A program made the translations under genes and the position numbers. Under the pieces are notes generated by a model. It saw only the letters and a program-made list of their open reading frames with translations. It ran no database searches and was not told the DNA's origin. Source: Calothrix membranacea FACHB-236 (lineage in GTDB: Bacteria; Cyanobacteriota; Cyanobacteriia; Cyanobacteriales; Nostocaceae). From it: a DNA stretch of 64,000 nucleotides. The stretch covers positions 26,542-90,541 of the forward strand of contig NZ_JACJPX010000035.1 in NCBI RefSeq assembly GCF_014696315.1, in the 5' to 3' direction. Below, in pieces: positions 1 to 8,989 of the stretch; position 1 is the first letter of the stretch; every line of letters begins with the position of its first letter.

Positions 1-1
1 C

Positions 2-1930
2 GAAGTTATAAATTTAGGCGAGCGCAAATATCTCCTCAGCCCTCAAGACCTTGCAGGGTTGGAAGTTCTACCAGATTTGGTGAAGTCCGGAGTAACGAGC
101 CTCAAAATTGAAGGGCGGCTGAAAACACCAGAGTATGTGGCGAATGTTACTCGTGTTTATCGGCAAGCCTTGGATCGGGTGATGGAGCAATTGACGGAGA
201 ATACTCCAAAGGCGCGCAAACTCTTCCATTCTGCTGAAGAACAATACAACTTGGAAATGGCATTTTCTCGCGGTATCTACACAGGCTGGTTTAATGGGAT
301 TAACAACCAAGAATTAGTTCATGCGCGGTTTGGCAAAAAGCGTGGGGTTTATCTAGGAGAAGTTACCCGCATTCGTAATGAACAGGTAACAATCATCTTA
401 GAAGCACCAGTGAAAGCAGGAGATGGAATTGTTTTCGATTCCGGTCATCCCGAAGCCAAGGAAGAAGGCGGTCGGGTTTATGCAGTGGTACAGAAAGGTA
501 AAGAAGCCATGCTTACCTTTGGACGCAGTGACCTCAACTTCCGCCGAGTGCATATAAGCGATCGCGTTTGGAAAACCAGCGATCCAGAACTAGATAAGCA
601 ATTGCGTCAAAGCTTTGCGGGAGACAACCCCCAATTTCAGCGTCCCATTGATTTAGAGGTTTACGGCGAAGTCGATCAACCACTAACTGCGATCGCCCGC
701 GATGGACAAGGTCATGTTGTGCAAGTGGATTCGACAATACCGTTAGTAGAGGCGCACACCAAACCCCTAACCACAGAACGTTTGCAAGAACAGTTAGGTC
801 GCCTGGGTAATACACCCTTCTGTTTAGGAAAACTCACCAATCATCTTAATGGTGCATTAATTTTACCCGTAAGTGAGTTAAACCGAATGCGCCGAGAACT
901 GGTGACGCAGTTAGAAGAACTACGTCGTCAACCAAAGCGCTGGGAACTAAATGATCGTGCTTCTTTACAAGACCTACTCCCCAAATCATCCCCCAAATCC
1001 CCCACATCTCCCTCACTCATCGTTTTAGTAAGGAACCTTAAGCAACTCCAAGCCGCACTCCAAGCCGGAATTCAAACACTGTACTGTGAATTTGAAGACC
1101 CCCGCTTTTATCGCGAAGCCGTGCAGATGGTAAGACAAGGGGGACAAGGGGACAAGGGGACAAGGGGACAAGGGGAAATAAGCAATACCCAATCCCCAAT
1201 GCCCAATGCCCCATGCCCAATGCCCTCAATCTGGGTTGCACCTCCGCGAATTACCAAACCTGGGGAAAACTGGATTTTGCAGCAAGTACGCGCCTCCCAA
1301 GCAGATGGCTATCTGTTGCGGAATTACGATCAGCTGCAATTTTTCGCCCAAGACCGTTGTATTGGAGATTTTTCGCTGAATGTTGCGAACGCCTTAACTG
1401 CAGATTATTTTCACCAACGCTATGGCTTGGAACGCTTAACCGCATCCTATGACCTGAATATTAGCCAACTCGAAGACTTACTTCATAGTTGTCCACCCCA
1501 ATGGTTTGAGGTGACAATTCATCAACATATGCCGATGTTCCACATGGAGCATTGCGTATTTTGCGCTTTTCTCTCCCAGGGGACAGATTACACTAACTGT
1601 GGAAGACCCTGTGAACAGCATGAAGTGAAATTGCGCGATCGCGTTGGTAGCGAACATGTCCTCAAAGCTGATGTTGGCTGTCGCAATACTCTATTTAACG
1701 GCACTGCTCAAACCGGAGCCGAGTACGTACAGCGCTTAATAGATTTGGGATTACGTGACTTCCGCATAGAGTTTGTCAACGAAACCCCAGCACAAGTGAG
1801 TAAAACTATACATTGCTACAGCCAACTTCTTCGTGGAGAGATTACAGGTTCCCAACTCTGGCGCGAGTTAAAGCTGCAAAATCAGCTAGGTGTAACTCGT
1901 GGGCCGATGGGAGTTTCTGCATTCAGGTAG
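2..1930 (+). CDS. U32 family peptidase / RlhA-like protein (5' end cut by window edge)
   Basis: The frame is open from base 2, so the N-terminus lies outside the window; the TTG at 59 is not the start. The visible part opens with residues typical of the U32 fold (YLLSPQDL, then SLKIEGRLKTPEYV). After a middle domain it has a second barrel-like region ending in a cysteine/histidine cluster: HMEHCVFCAF, then NCGRPCEQH. Large U32 proteins of this layout include E. coli RlhA (YdcP), which makes 5-hydroxycytidine in 23S rRNA, so RNA modification is as likely as proteolysis; this is inference from family membership. Two low-complexity stretches interrupt the protein: a Pro/Ser/Lys run coded at about 976-1015, and a Gly/Gln/Asp then Pro/Asn/Met run coded at 1134-1230 that is repeat DNA read in frame. 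The stop lies 4 bp from the stop of the convergent hydrolase gene. Confidence 0.85.
   Translation, partial: EVINLGERKYLLSPQDLAGLEVLPDLVKSGVTSLKIEGRLKTPEYVANVTRVYRQALDRVMEQLTENTPKARKLFHSAEEQYNLEMAFSRGIYTGWFNGINNQELVHARFGKKRGVYLGEVTRIRNEQVTIILEAPVKAGDGIVFDSGHPEAKEEGGRVYAVVQKGKEAMLTFGRSDLNFRRVHISDRVWKTSDPELDKQLRQSFAGDNPQFQRPIDLEVYGEVDQPLTAIARDGQGHVVQVDSTIPLVEAHTKPLTTERLQEQLGRLGNTPFCLGKLTNHLNGALILPVSELNRMRRELVTQLEELRRQPKRWELNDRASLQDLLPKSSPKSPTSPSLIVLVRNLKQLQAALQAGIQTLYCEFEDPRFYREAVQMVRQGGQGDKGTRGQGEISNTQSPMPNAPCPMPSIWVAPPRITKPGENWILQQVRASQADGYLLRNYDQLQFFAQDRCIGDFSLNVANALTADYFHQRYGLERLTASYDLNISQLEDLLHSCPPQWFEVTIHQHMPMFHMEHCVFCAFLSQGTDYTNCGRPCEQHEVKLRDRVGSEHVLKADVGCRNTLFNGTAQTGAEYVQRLIDLGLRDFRIEFVNETPAQVSKTIHCYSQLLRGEITGSQLWRELKLQNQLGVTRGPMGVSAFR
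1134..1230. repeat. Short tandem repeats inside the U32 reading frame
   Basis: Four tandem copies of a GGGGACAAG-type nonamer are followed by CCCAATGCCCAATGCCCCATG-like blocks. The same two repeat types fill spacers elsewhere here (about 6120-6140, 38020-38055, 51540-51585). Here they stay in frame with the U32 gene and code for about 32 residues with no stop. Confidence 0.9.
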
Positions 1931-1934
1931 TTGC

Positions 1935-2873
1935 TTATCTAGTACTTCCTAACACCCAATCTCGTAAAAGTGAGTTAACTTGGTCTGGTATTTCATCATG
2001 GGGACAATGACCCGCGGATAGAAAATGTTCTTGTAGTTGTGGATAATATTGGCGAAACTTTTGAGAACGTTCTTTAGCATTCATCCAAGGATCACCTTCT
2101 CCCCACAACAACAATAATGGACAAGTTAATTGTTTTAGCAATACATCAACTTTTTCGCCTTGGGGAGTACTAAAAACTGAGACAAACACATCAAATGCAC
2201 CAGCATCGTAAGCTGGTCGATAAATTTCTTCTACCAACTGGTCTGTGATTGCACTTTTATCTAAATAAACTTTTTCTAGGGTTTGACGAATTACCCAACG
2301 TTGGCGCACGTATTGAAATAATAAAAACTGGGCTAAAGGTTGCTGAAACATCCACTTCACACCATCGCCTAGTAACTTTTGCAATCCTGATTCTTTTTTG
2401 GGAGGCTGAATTTGTGATTGCAAAGCTTCCGGTTCAGATGTTGGCTTTTCGATGCTAAAGGGCCCTGCACTGTTGAGTAAAACTACACCAGCTGCACTAT
2501 CGGGGTATTGTGCTGCAACGCACAAACAAGCATAGCCACCAAGAGAGTTTCCTACTAAAACTGCTTTTTGACCGATGATTTCATTAATAAAATCGTGCAG
2601 TTGATCGCGCCACAAGTCGCCACTGTAATCTAACTTCGGCTTCGCTGAACGGCCGAATCCTAATAAATCAATTGCAAAAACTTGGAAATCTTGGCACAAT
2701 CCTGTAATGTTTTTGCGCCAGTGGTCTGTAGAAGCACCAAACCCATGCACTAATAGCAAGGGTGGACGTTGCATTTGTTGCTCTCCGGCTCGTACATAGT
2801 AAACTTTATGCCCGCGCCATTGCCAGTATTGGCCAGGTATGGGAGTGGTAGAAGGCGCTGTTGTTACCTGCAT
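1935..2873 (-). CDS. Alpha/beta fold hydrolase
   Basis: 312 residues with a complete alpha/beta hydrolase signature. The oxyanion-side motif is LLLVHGFGAS (about 39-48). The nucleophile elbow is VGNSLGG, with Ser110 as the likely nucleophile. The acid is the Asp of LLWGEGDPW and the histidine is in SAGHCPHDE near the C-terminus. There is no signal peptide, so it is probably cytoplasmic. The substrate cannot be read from the sequence. A second family member lies at 8990-9964 and a third at 31501-32433, but the three are distant from one another. It is convergent with the U32 gene and probably transcribed alone. Confidence 0.9.
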   Translation of the reverse strand: MQVTTAPSTTPIPGQYWQWRGHKVYYVRAGEQQMQRPPLLLVHGFGASTDHWRKNITGLCQDFQVFAIDLLGFGRSAKPKLDYSGDLWRDQLHDFINEIIGQKAVLVGNSLGGYACLCVAAQYPDSAAGVVLLNSAGPFSIEKPTSEPEALQSQIQPPKKESGLQKLLGDGVKWMFQQPLAQFLLFQYVRQRWVIRQTLEKVYLDKSAITDQLVEEIYRPAYDAGAFDVFVSVFSTPQGEKVDVLLKQLTCPLLLLWGEGDPWMNAKERSQKFRQYYPQLQEHFLSAGHCPHDEIPDQVNSLLRDWVLGSTR

Positions 2874-2936
2874 TAATTTAAAGAAATGTGAAGTAGCTGT
2901 TAATAATTGTAATGCAGTATTTTCTGGTGGTGAGTT

Positions 2937-2964
2937 GCAGAGACGCGATTAATCGTGTCTGTAC
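2937..2964. repeat. Dispersed palindrome of the GAGACGCGATTAATCGCGTCTC family (degenerate copy)
   Basis: Imperfect inverted repeat with arms CAGAGACGCGATT and AATCGTGTCTGTAC. Better preserved relatives are at 17059-17183, 17928-17975 and 61997-62024. All are intergenic. Confidence 0.8.
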
Positions 2965-3844
2965 AAGAGTTATGAGTAACAATCCTAGTTCCACTTTCAT
3001 GCAAAGCTTGTGAAACTTGTTGTATCTGGAGTGCCTCCTGCCTCCTGCCTTGCCATAGCGATAATTTTTAACACTGAGCTACTTAATTTATTTTCTGGTA
3101 GTCCCTTATTACAGAGAAAAGTAGAAATTACTCAGCACTCTTGAGAAAAATATGACTGTGTAATGTGAGATTTACTACTAGTGGAACTACTATTAATTAT
3201 TTAAGTAATAATAGGTTAAAATTTTTATTGGGTATTGATTTTAGCTAATAAAGTCTCAGTAAATTGTTTAAATTGCCTAATAAAGTTATGTATTTTTAAG
3301 TTTTTTATGTATCAAATAAAAAATACTTTTATATAATAAAAAAAGAGGTTGTCAAAAATCTTACATTAGTATCCAAGATTTAATGTTAAGACTATTTTAA
3401 CCTAAAGTTAATCTATTGTTAATATATAAAGAAGAAGCTATGTGGTGATGTTAAGTTAAAAAGTAATTAAGCAAAATTACTTTTGTAAGGAAGTAAAAAA
3501 TAATCAAAGTCTTCTTGAAAATTATTAGATAAAAGAGATAATTATTGCAAAAAAATCATGATGTATATTGAGAAGAAATATAGTATTAATATTCAAGAAT
3601 TGCCTTAAAAACAAGGATTTTAATCATAAATTCGTTGGATATTTAATCTAGGTAATAGCAGCATGATCACCTTAAAGTAATATTGATAAAACTCATGTAA
3701 GTTATTTAATCTAATGGAAGTTTAATTAATTTACAAAGATAAAATTACCTTTAAAGAAGCAGATTAGGTAGGTATTTTATCTAATAAATCTCAAGATAAT
3801 GTCGGTATTTGTGTTCCATTAAATTTCCTCTAAACAAATTAAAA
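2965..3844. other. Long AT-rich spacer upstream of ppk1
   Basis: This is most of the 971 bp between the divergent hydrolase and ppk1. A GCCTCCTGCCTCCTGCC repeat lies near 3030-3053. From about 3060 the DNA is very AT-rich with many stops in all frames, and I see no gene. The main structure is the TTAA array at 3385-3425, annotated separately. The length suggests a long regulatory region or 5' leader for ppk1. Confidence 0.6.
3385..3425 (+). promoter_or_regulatory. Candidate Pho box (four half-sites, 11-bp period)
   Basis: Four octamers spaced exactly 11 bp apart: GTTAAGAC (3385), TTTAACCT (3396), GTTAATCT (3407) and GTTAATAT (3418), each pair separated by 3 bp. The cyanobacterial PhoB/SphR box is described as direct repeats of CTTAACCT with 3-bp spacers. 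The TTTAACCT copy matches 7 of 8 and the others fewer. The site lies about 420 bp before the ppk1 start. Polyphosphate kinase is a plausible Pho-regulon member, so the position makes sense, but the region is AT-rich and the outer copies are weak. Confidence 0.55.
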
Positions 3845-6046
3845 ATGGATATGACCCAAGCCAAACCGATAAACAGAGTGATTAAATTGAGTGATTCGCA
3901 GTACTTCTTTAATCGGGAACTAAGTTGGTTGGAATTCAATCGGCGGGTTTTGCATGAGGCATTGGATCGGCGTACACCATTATTAGAAAAACTGAAGTTT
4001 ACTTCTATCTTCAGTTCCAATTTAGATGAATATTTTATGGTGCGCGTGGCAGTTCTCAAAGAACAAGTGCAAGCGCAGGTAACTAAACGTACTCCAGACG
4101 GGCGGACTCCTCAAGAACAATTAGATGCGATCGCACAAATTCTCCGTCCGATGGTGATTCAGCAACATGAATACTTCGAGAATGTGTTGCGAAAAGAAAT
4201 GGCAGAACAAGGTATCCATCTGCTCAATTACACAGACATAACTCTAGAACAGCGTGCTTACCTGCAAAATTTGTTTCAACAGCAAATTTTTCCAGTGCTG
4301 ACACCCTTAGCCGTAGATCCTAGCCATCCCTTCCCCCTCATCGCGAATCTCAGCCTCAATTTGGCAGTGGTGGTTACAGATCCAGTTTCTAAAAAAGAAA
4401 AATTTGCCAGAGTCAAAGTCCCCGATATTTTGCCGCGATTTATTGAATTACCGCATGATGCACAAGCAGAGGATGACAAACCAAATCACTGGATGGGTGT
4501 GCCAATTGAACAGGTGGTGGCGCACAACTTAGAAGCCTTATTTCCTGGGATGATTATCAACGAATATCATCTGTTTCGCCTAACTCGTAAAGCAGATTTA
4601 GCAGTAGCAGAAGAAGAAGCCGATGATTTACTCCTAGCAATTCAGCAAGAGTTACGTGGGCGACAGTTTCGCGGTTGTGGTGTACGGCTGGAAATTCAAA
4701 AATCCATGCCTCAGTCTATGCGCCAAATGTTGTTCCCGGAATTAGAACTGACTGAAGGTGACATTTATGAAATCGATGGGCTGTTGAGTTTAAAGGATTT
4801 AATGTCCTTCATGGCTTTACCGTTACCTGAACTCAAAGATCCGCCTTGGACACCTGTAATTCCTACGCGGCTGCGTGCTTTTAATCAATCCAGTTCTGTA
4901 GAGAAAACCGCAAAAGCCGAAGGCAGAGAGAATATTTTCTCAGTAATTCAACAACATGATTTACTAGTACATCATCCCTACGAATCCTTTAGCGCCTCTG
5001 TTGAGCAGTTTATCGCCCAAGCTGCCCGTGATGCCCATGTGCTAGCCATTAAAATGACACTTTATCGTTCTTCTGGCGATTCCCAGATTTTTCACTCCTT
5101 AATGGCTGCGGCAGAAAGTGGTAAACAAGTTGTGGTGTTGGTGGAATTAAAAGCCCGTTTTGATGAAGAAAATAATATTACTTGGGCACAGAGATTAGAA
5201 AAATCTGGGGTACATGTTGTTTATGGCTTGGTGGGATTAAAAACTCACACCAAAATTGCCCTGGTGGTGCGTCGGGAAGGGGAAAAGATTTCTCGCTATG
5301 TGCATATTGGTACTGGTAACTACAATCCCAAAACAGCGAAGTTATACACAGATTTAGGACTTTTTAGTTGTCGCAAAGACTTAGGTGCAGATTTAACTGA
5401 TTTATTTAATTATTTAACAGGCTATGCCCATCAGCATTCTTACCGCAAGCTGCTAGTATCACCAATTAGTATGCGCGATCGCATGATTGAATTGATTCGC
5501 CGGGAAATTGAACATTGTCAAAACGGCAACCCAGGGCGAATCATTGCCAAGATGAATGCACTAGTTGATCCGCAAATTATTACTACCCTCTACGCCGCCT
5601 CAGCCGCCGGGGTACAAATTGACTTAATTGTGCGCGGTACTTGCTGCTTACGTCCTGGGCTTCCAGAAATTAGCGAGAATATTCGCGTTATTAGCATTAT
5701 TGGTCGCTTTTTAGAACATTCGCGCATCTTTCATTTCTCTAATAATGGACAAGATGAAGTGTACATTGGCAGCGCTGATTGGATGCCCCGCAATTTAGAT
5801 CGGCGTGTAGAAGCAGTGACACCGATTGAAGATCCCAAAATTTCCCAAACCTTACAAGACATTTTAGAGATTATGCTGGCAGACAATCGCCAAGCTTGGG
5901 AACTGCAATCAGACGGTTCTTATATCCAACGTCACCCGCGCAAAAATGAACCAGAACGCAGTAGCCAAAATATCCTCATGGAAATTCTGCAATCATTCCA
6001 CGCCAATGTCAAAGTCCCCAGTTTGAAGTCTAGGTACTTCAATTGA
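3845..6046 (+). CDS. ppk1: Polyphosphate kinase 1
   Basis: Makes inorganic polyphosphate from the gamma-phosphate of ATP, reversibly. From the ATG at 3845 the protein has 733 residues, in the usual PPK1 range. The N-terminal domain carries FNRELSWLEFNRRVLHEA. The two phospholipase-D-like catalytic halves carry the histidines that correspond to E. coli His435 and His592: His468 in KTHTKIALVV and His625 in FLEHSRIFHF. GTGNYNPKTA follows the first. The frame extends upstream to a TTG at 3809, but the ATG at 3845 (or 3851) is the better start; no strong ribosome-binding site is visible for any of them. A candidate Pho box lies in the long upstream spacer. Confidence in family assignment is very high. 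Confidence 0.97.
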   Translation: MDMTQAKPINRVIKLSDSQYFFNRELSWLEFNRRVLHEALDRRTPLLEKLKFTSIFSSNLDEYFMVRVAVLKEQVQAQVTKRTPDGRTPQEQLDAIAQILRPMVIQQHEYFENVLRKEMAEQGIHLLNYTDITLEQRAYLQNLFQQQIFPVLTPLAVDPSHPFPLIANLSLNLAVVVTDPVSKKEKFARVKVPDILPRFIELPHDAQAEDDKPNHWMGVPIEQVVAHNLEALFPGMIINEYHLFRLTRKADLAVAEEEADDLLLAIQQELRGRQFRGCGVRLEIQKSMPQSMRQMLFPELELTEGDIYEIDGLLSLKDLMSFMALPLPELKDPPWTPVIPTRLRAFNQSSSVEKTAKAEGRENIFSVIQQHDLLVHHPYESFSASVEQFIAQAARDAHVLAIKMTLYRSSGDSQIFHSLMAAAESGKQVVVLVELKARFDEENNITWAQRLEKSGVHVVYGLVGLKTHTKIALVVRREGEKISRYVHIGTGNYNPKTAKLYTDLGLFSCRKDLGADLTDLFNYLTGYAHQHSYRKLLVSPISMRDRMIELIRREIEHCQNGNPGRIIAKMNALVDPQIITTLYAASAAGVQIDLIVRGTCCLRPGLPEISENIRVISIIGRFLEHSRIFHFSNNGQDEVYIGSADWMPRNLDRRVEAVTPIEDPKISQTLQDILEIMLADNRQAWELQSDGSYIQRHPRKNEPERSSQNILMEILQSFHANVKVPSLKSRYFN

Positions 6047-6051
6047 ATGAG

Positions 6052-6150
6052 GAGGCAGGGGGGCAGGGAGCAGGGGGCAGGGGGAGAAAGAATTAATGAC
6101 AAACACCCAATTACCAATTGACCAATGCCCAATGCCCCATATTGTGGCAA
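6052..6150. repeat. Short tandem repeats between ppk1 and aroE
   Basis: A G-rich run (GGCAGGGAGCAGGGGGCAGGG type, about 6055-6085) is followed by CAATTACCAATTGACCAATG-type units to about 6140. The same repeat types recur before 24100 and at 37943-38056. Confidence 0.85.
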
Positions 6151-6211
6151 AATGCTCTGAGATTGGAAGTCTGCGTCTATACAACGGAAGCCTATCTCTG
6201 ACGGCTAGAAT

Positions 6212-7108
6212 ATGTTGCATATTACAGGAAAAACTAAACTTTTAGGGGTAATTGGACATCCGGTAGAACACTCGCTGTCACCGGTGATGCATAATGCTGC
6301 GATCGCTAAATTGGGATTAGATTATGTTTATCTGCCCTTTCCCATCGCACCAGAGAATTTAGCAGATGCGATCGCAGGTTTTGCCGCTGTTGGGGTTGTG
6401 GGTTTTAGTGTAACAATTCCCCACAAACAGGCAATTATGCCCCTGTTGGCAGAAATTACCCCCATTGCCCAAGCCATCGGCGCAGTTAATACTGTGAGTC
6501 GTCAAAATAACCAGTGGGTTGGTACAAACACAGATATTGAAGGCTTTATCTCCCCCTTGCAAACCACATATCAGCAAGATTGGAGTCAGAAAGCGGCGGT
6601 AATTTTAGGTAACGGTGGTGCAGCGCGGGCGGTGGTTGCAGGTTGTCAGCAGCTAGGTTTTGCGGAAATTCATGTTGTAGGGCGCAATCAACAGCGATTA
6701 CAAGAATTTTACGAGAGTTGGGCTGATTCCTTGGTAAGTGCGAATTTGCAAGTTCATACATGGGATAAGTTAACGAAACTAATTCCCCAAGCTAATTTGT
6801 TAGTTAATACCACACCAATTGGGATGTATCCCAAAGTAGATGAATCGCCTGTGAGTGCAGCAGAAATAGCTGATTTACCAGCAGGTGCGTTCGTCGGAGA
6901 CGTTGCCAAAGGCATCGCCTACGATTTGATATATATTCCTAAACCAACGCAATTTCTCCAACTCGCGCAACAACAAGGTGCGATCGCCATTGATGGCTTA
7001 GAAATGCTTGTGCAACAAGGTGCAGCAGCATTAAAACTCTGGTTGCAGCAAGAAACTGTACCTGTAGATGTGATGCGTCAAGCACTGCAAAATTATTTGG
7101 GTTTATGA
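6212..7108 (+). CDS. aroE: Shikimate dehydrogenase
   Basis: NADP-dependent reduction of 3-dehydroshikimate to shikimate, the fourth step of the shikimate pathway. 298 residues, typical length. The shikimate-binding N-terminal motif is HPVEHSLSPVMHNAA. The catalytic Lys is in TIPHKQAI and the paired Asp in TNTDIEGF. A Rossmann nucleotide loop (LGNGGAARA) and the conserved VNTTPIGMYP follow. The ATG at 6212 begins MLHITGKTKLLGVIGHPVEHS. It is convergent with the sensor kinase that ends at 7114, only 5 bp away. It appears to be a stand-alone housekeeping gene. Confidence 0.96.
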   Translation: MLHITGKTKLLGVIGHPVEHSLSPVMHNAAIAKLGLDYVYLPFPIAPENLADAIAGFAAVGVVGFSVTIPHKQAIMPLLAEITPIAQAIGAVNTVSRQNNQWVGTNTDIEGFISPLQTTYQQDWSQKAAVILGNGGAARAVVAGCQQLGFAEIHVVGRNQQRLQEFYESWADSLVSANLQVHTWDKLTKLIPQANLLVNTTPIGMYPKVDESPVSAAEIADLPAGAFVGDVAKGIAYDLIYIPKPTQFLQLAQQQGAIAIDGLEMLVQQGAAALKLWLQQETVPVDVMRQALQNYLGL

Positions 7109-7113
7109 CTAAT

Positions 7114-8817
7114 TTAAACTGCTTGCAGAACTTTTTGCCGAGTGGGAATCTGGATGATAAACTCTGTTCCTTCACCGGGAGTAGAGACATACTCTAGCTT
7201 ACCGCCATGTTTTTCGGTGATGATTTGGTAGCTGATGGATAATCCCATTCCAGTACCTTTGTTGACTGGCTTAGTTGTAAAAAAAGGATTAAATAAATTA
7301 TGACGCGCTGTTTCTGGTATACCTGTGCCAGTATCTGCGATCGCAATTTGTACCCACTGTGAATCTATAAGGGATGTACGAATAGTAATGCGGCTGGGAT
7401 TGTCTTTTATTTGTTGATTGCTACGCTTGATATTGGCTTCTTCTACAGCATCAATTGCATTTGCCAAAATATTCATGAATACTTGGTTGAGTTGCCCTGC
7501 ATAACATTCAATTAAAGGTAAATTACCGTATTCTGGAATTACCTCAATTTCTGGTAAATTACCTTTCGCTTGCAGACGATGGTGCAAGATTAACAAAGTG
7601 CTATCTATCCCCTCATGGATATCCACAGCTTTGTATTCAGCTTCATCCATACGAGAGAAATTGCGAAGCGATAATACAATCTCGCGAATCCGAGAGGTTC
7701 CTATTTTCATGGAATCGATAGTTTTGGGCAAGTCTTCCTGCAAAAATTCTAGTTCTATGTACTCAGCTTCTGCTTGAATTTCTACAACTGGATTAGGGTA
7801 ATGCTGTTGGTAGAGTTGTACGAAGTTCATTAGACTTTGTGCATATTCTTCTATATGCGTCAAATTGCCGTGAATAAAGTTGACTGGGTTATTGATTTCG
7901 TGGGCAATACCTGCTACCAATTGACCCAGACTAGACATTTTTTCTGATTGAATTAATTGAGCTTGAGTTGTTTGCAGATTTTGTAGAGCTTGTTGAAGTT
8001 CTACCTCTGCTTGCTGGCGTTCGGTAATTTCATCACGCAATTGCTCGTTAGCATTCAACAATTCCGAGCGAGAGTTTTGCAAATCATTAGCCATTGTGTT
8101 GAAAGAGGTAGCTAATTCGCCAATCTCATCTTGGGAACGAATAGTTACTCTCGTATCTAGTTTGCCCTCAGCCAGATTCAAAACAGCTTTCTGGAGTTGT
8201 TTAATTGGTTTGGAGATGTTTCTGGAGATTAGCGAACCAGCTCCTAATGCTAGTACACCACACACCAAACTGATGATTGATGTCGCCACAATACTTTTTT
8301 GTGCTATTGCCATTGCTGCTTTGTAGAGTGGCGTATATTCCAGAATTACGGCACCTATTGTTTCACCCTGACTGGTTTTAAAGGGCACAGCAATTAGGTA
8401 AATTCCTTTTGGGTACTCAGGACTGGTTTCAATATATGTTCTGGTGATACCATCTTGAATAGTTTGACCGACTTCATTGTTGAGATCGTGATCCAATCTG
8501 GTGCCGATGTCTTCAGTAACTACATCTGCCAGAATTATCTTATTGCGGTCTACAATTTCTAGATCCCGTTGACGCTGATTATGTAATGCTAAAACATGGT
8601 TTTGCAATTGAGCTAACGTTTTAGCTGGCGATCGCGGTTTGTCCTCTTGCAACTCATGACTAGTGAAATATCCCAGTAGTCCGGCTACTTCTTCAGCTTC
8701 TTGTTGAGCAATATATTTGGCTGTTTGTGATTGCTGATCAACTGCGATCGCACCAATGGCTCCTGTAAGAGTCGCAATCCCCAGAAACCCCAAAATTAAT
8801 TTTTGACTAATTCTCAT
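7114..8817 (-). CDS. Membrane sensor histidine kinase with HAMP domain
   Basis: 567 residues. TM1 is at about 7-26, an extracytoplasmic Cache-like sensing region at about 30-170, and TM2 at about 175-197. A HAMP domain (SKPIKQLQKAV to EIGELATSFNTM) runs to about 248. A coiled coil (about 250-295) leads to the dimerisation domain with phospho-acceptor His306 in VAGIAHEINNPVNF. The ATPase domain has the N box (NILANAIDAVEEA), a G1 motif (IADTGTGIP) and a G2 motif (GTGMGLSIS). The family autophosphorylates and passes phosphate to a receiver protein. No receiver gene is adjacent, so this is an orphan kinase and its signal is unknown. Confidence 0.92.
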   Translation of the reverse strand: MRISQKLILGFLGIATLTGAIGAIAVDQQSQTAKYIAQQEAEEVAGLLGYFTSHELQEDKPRSPAKTLAQLQNHVLALHNQRQRDLEIVDRNKIILADVVTEDIGTRLDHDLNNEVGQTIQDGITRTYIETSPEYPKGIYLIAVPFKTSQGETIGAVILEYTPLYKAAMAIAQKSIVATSIISLVCGVLALGAGSLISRNISKPIKQLQKAVLNLAEGKLDTRVTIRSQDEIGELATSFNTMANDLQNSRSELLNANEQLRDEITERQQAEVELQQALQNLQTTQAQLIQSEKMSSLGQLVAGIAHEINNPVNFIHGNLTHIEEYAQSLMNFVQLYQQHYPNPVVEIQAEAEYIELEFLQEDLPKTIDSMKIGTSRIREIVLSLRNFSRMDEAEYKAVDIHEGIDSTLLILHHRLQAKGNLPEIEVIPEYGNLPLIECYAGQLNQVFMNILANAIDAVEEANIKRSNQQIKDNPSRITIRTSLIDSQWVQIAIADTGTGIPETARHNLFNPFFTTKPVNKGTGMGLSISYQIITEKHGGKLEYVSTPGEGTEFIIQIPTRQKVLQAV

Positions 8818-8989
8818 CTTTTGCTACATACCCTAAAGTGGTGAGAAGCCAATCCACTACTGGGGAAAGTCTCCTATTACTAAAATTCCCCTTTCTGGTT
8901 CTGTAACTGGCAAAATCAGCGAGAATAAATGAAAACTTTAGGATATGTCTATTTTTAAATCCTTATATATAGATTTTATGTTTCTGGAT

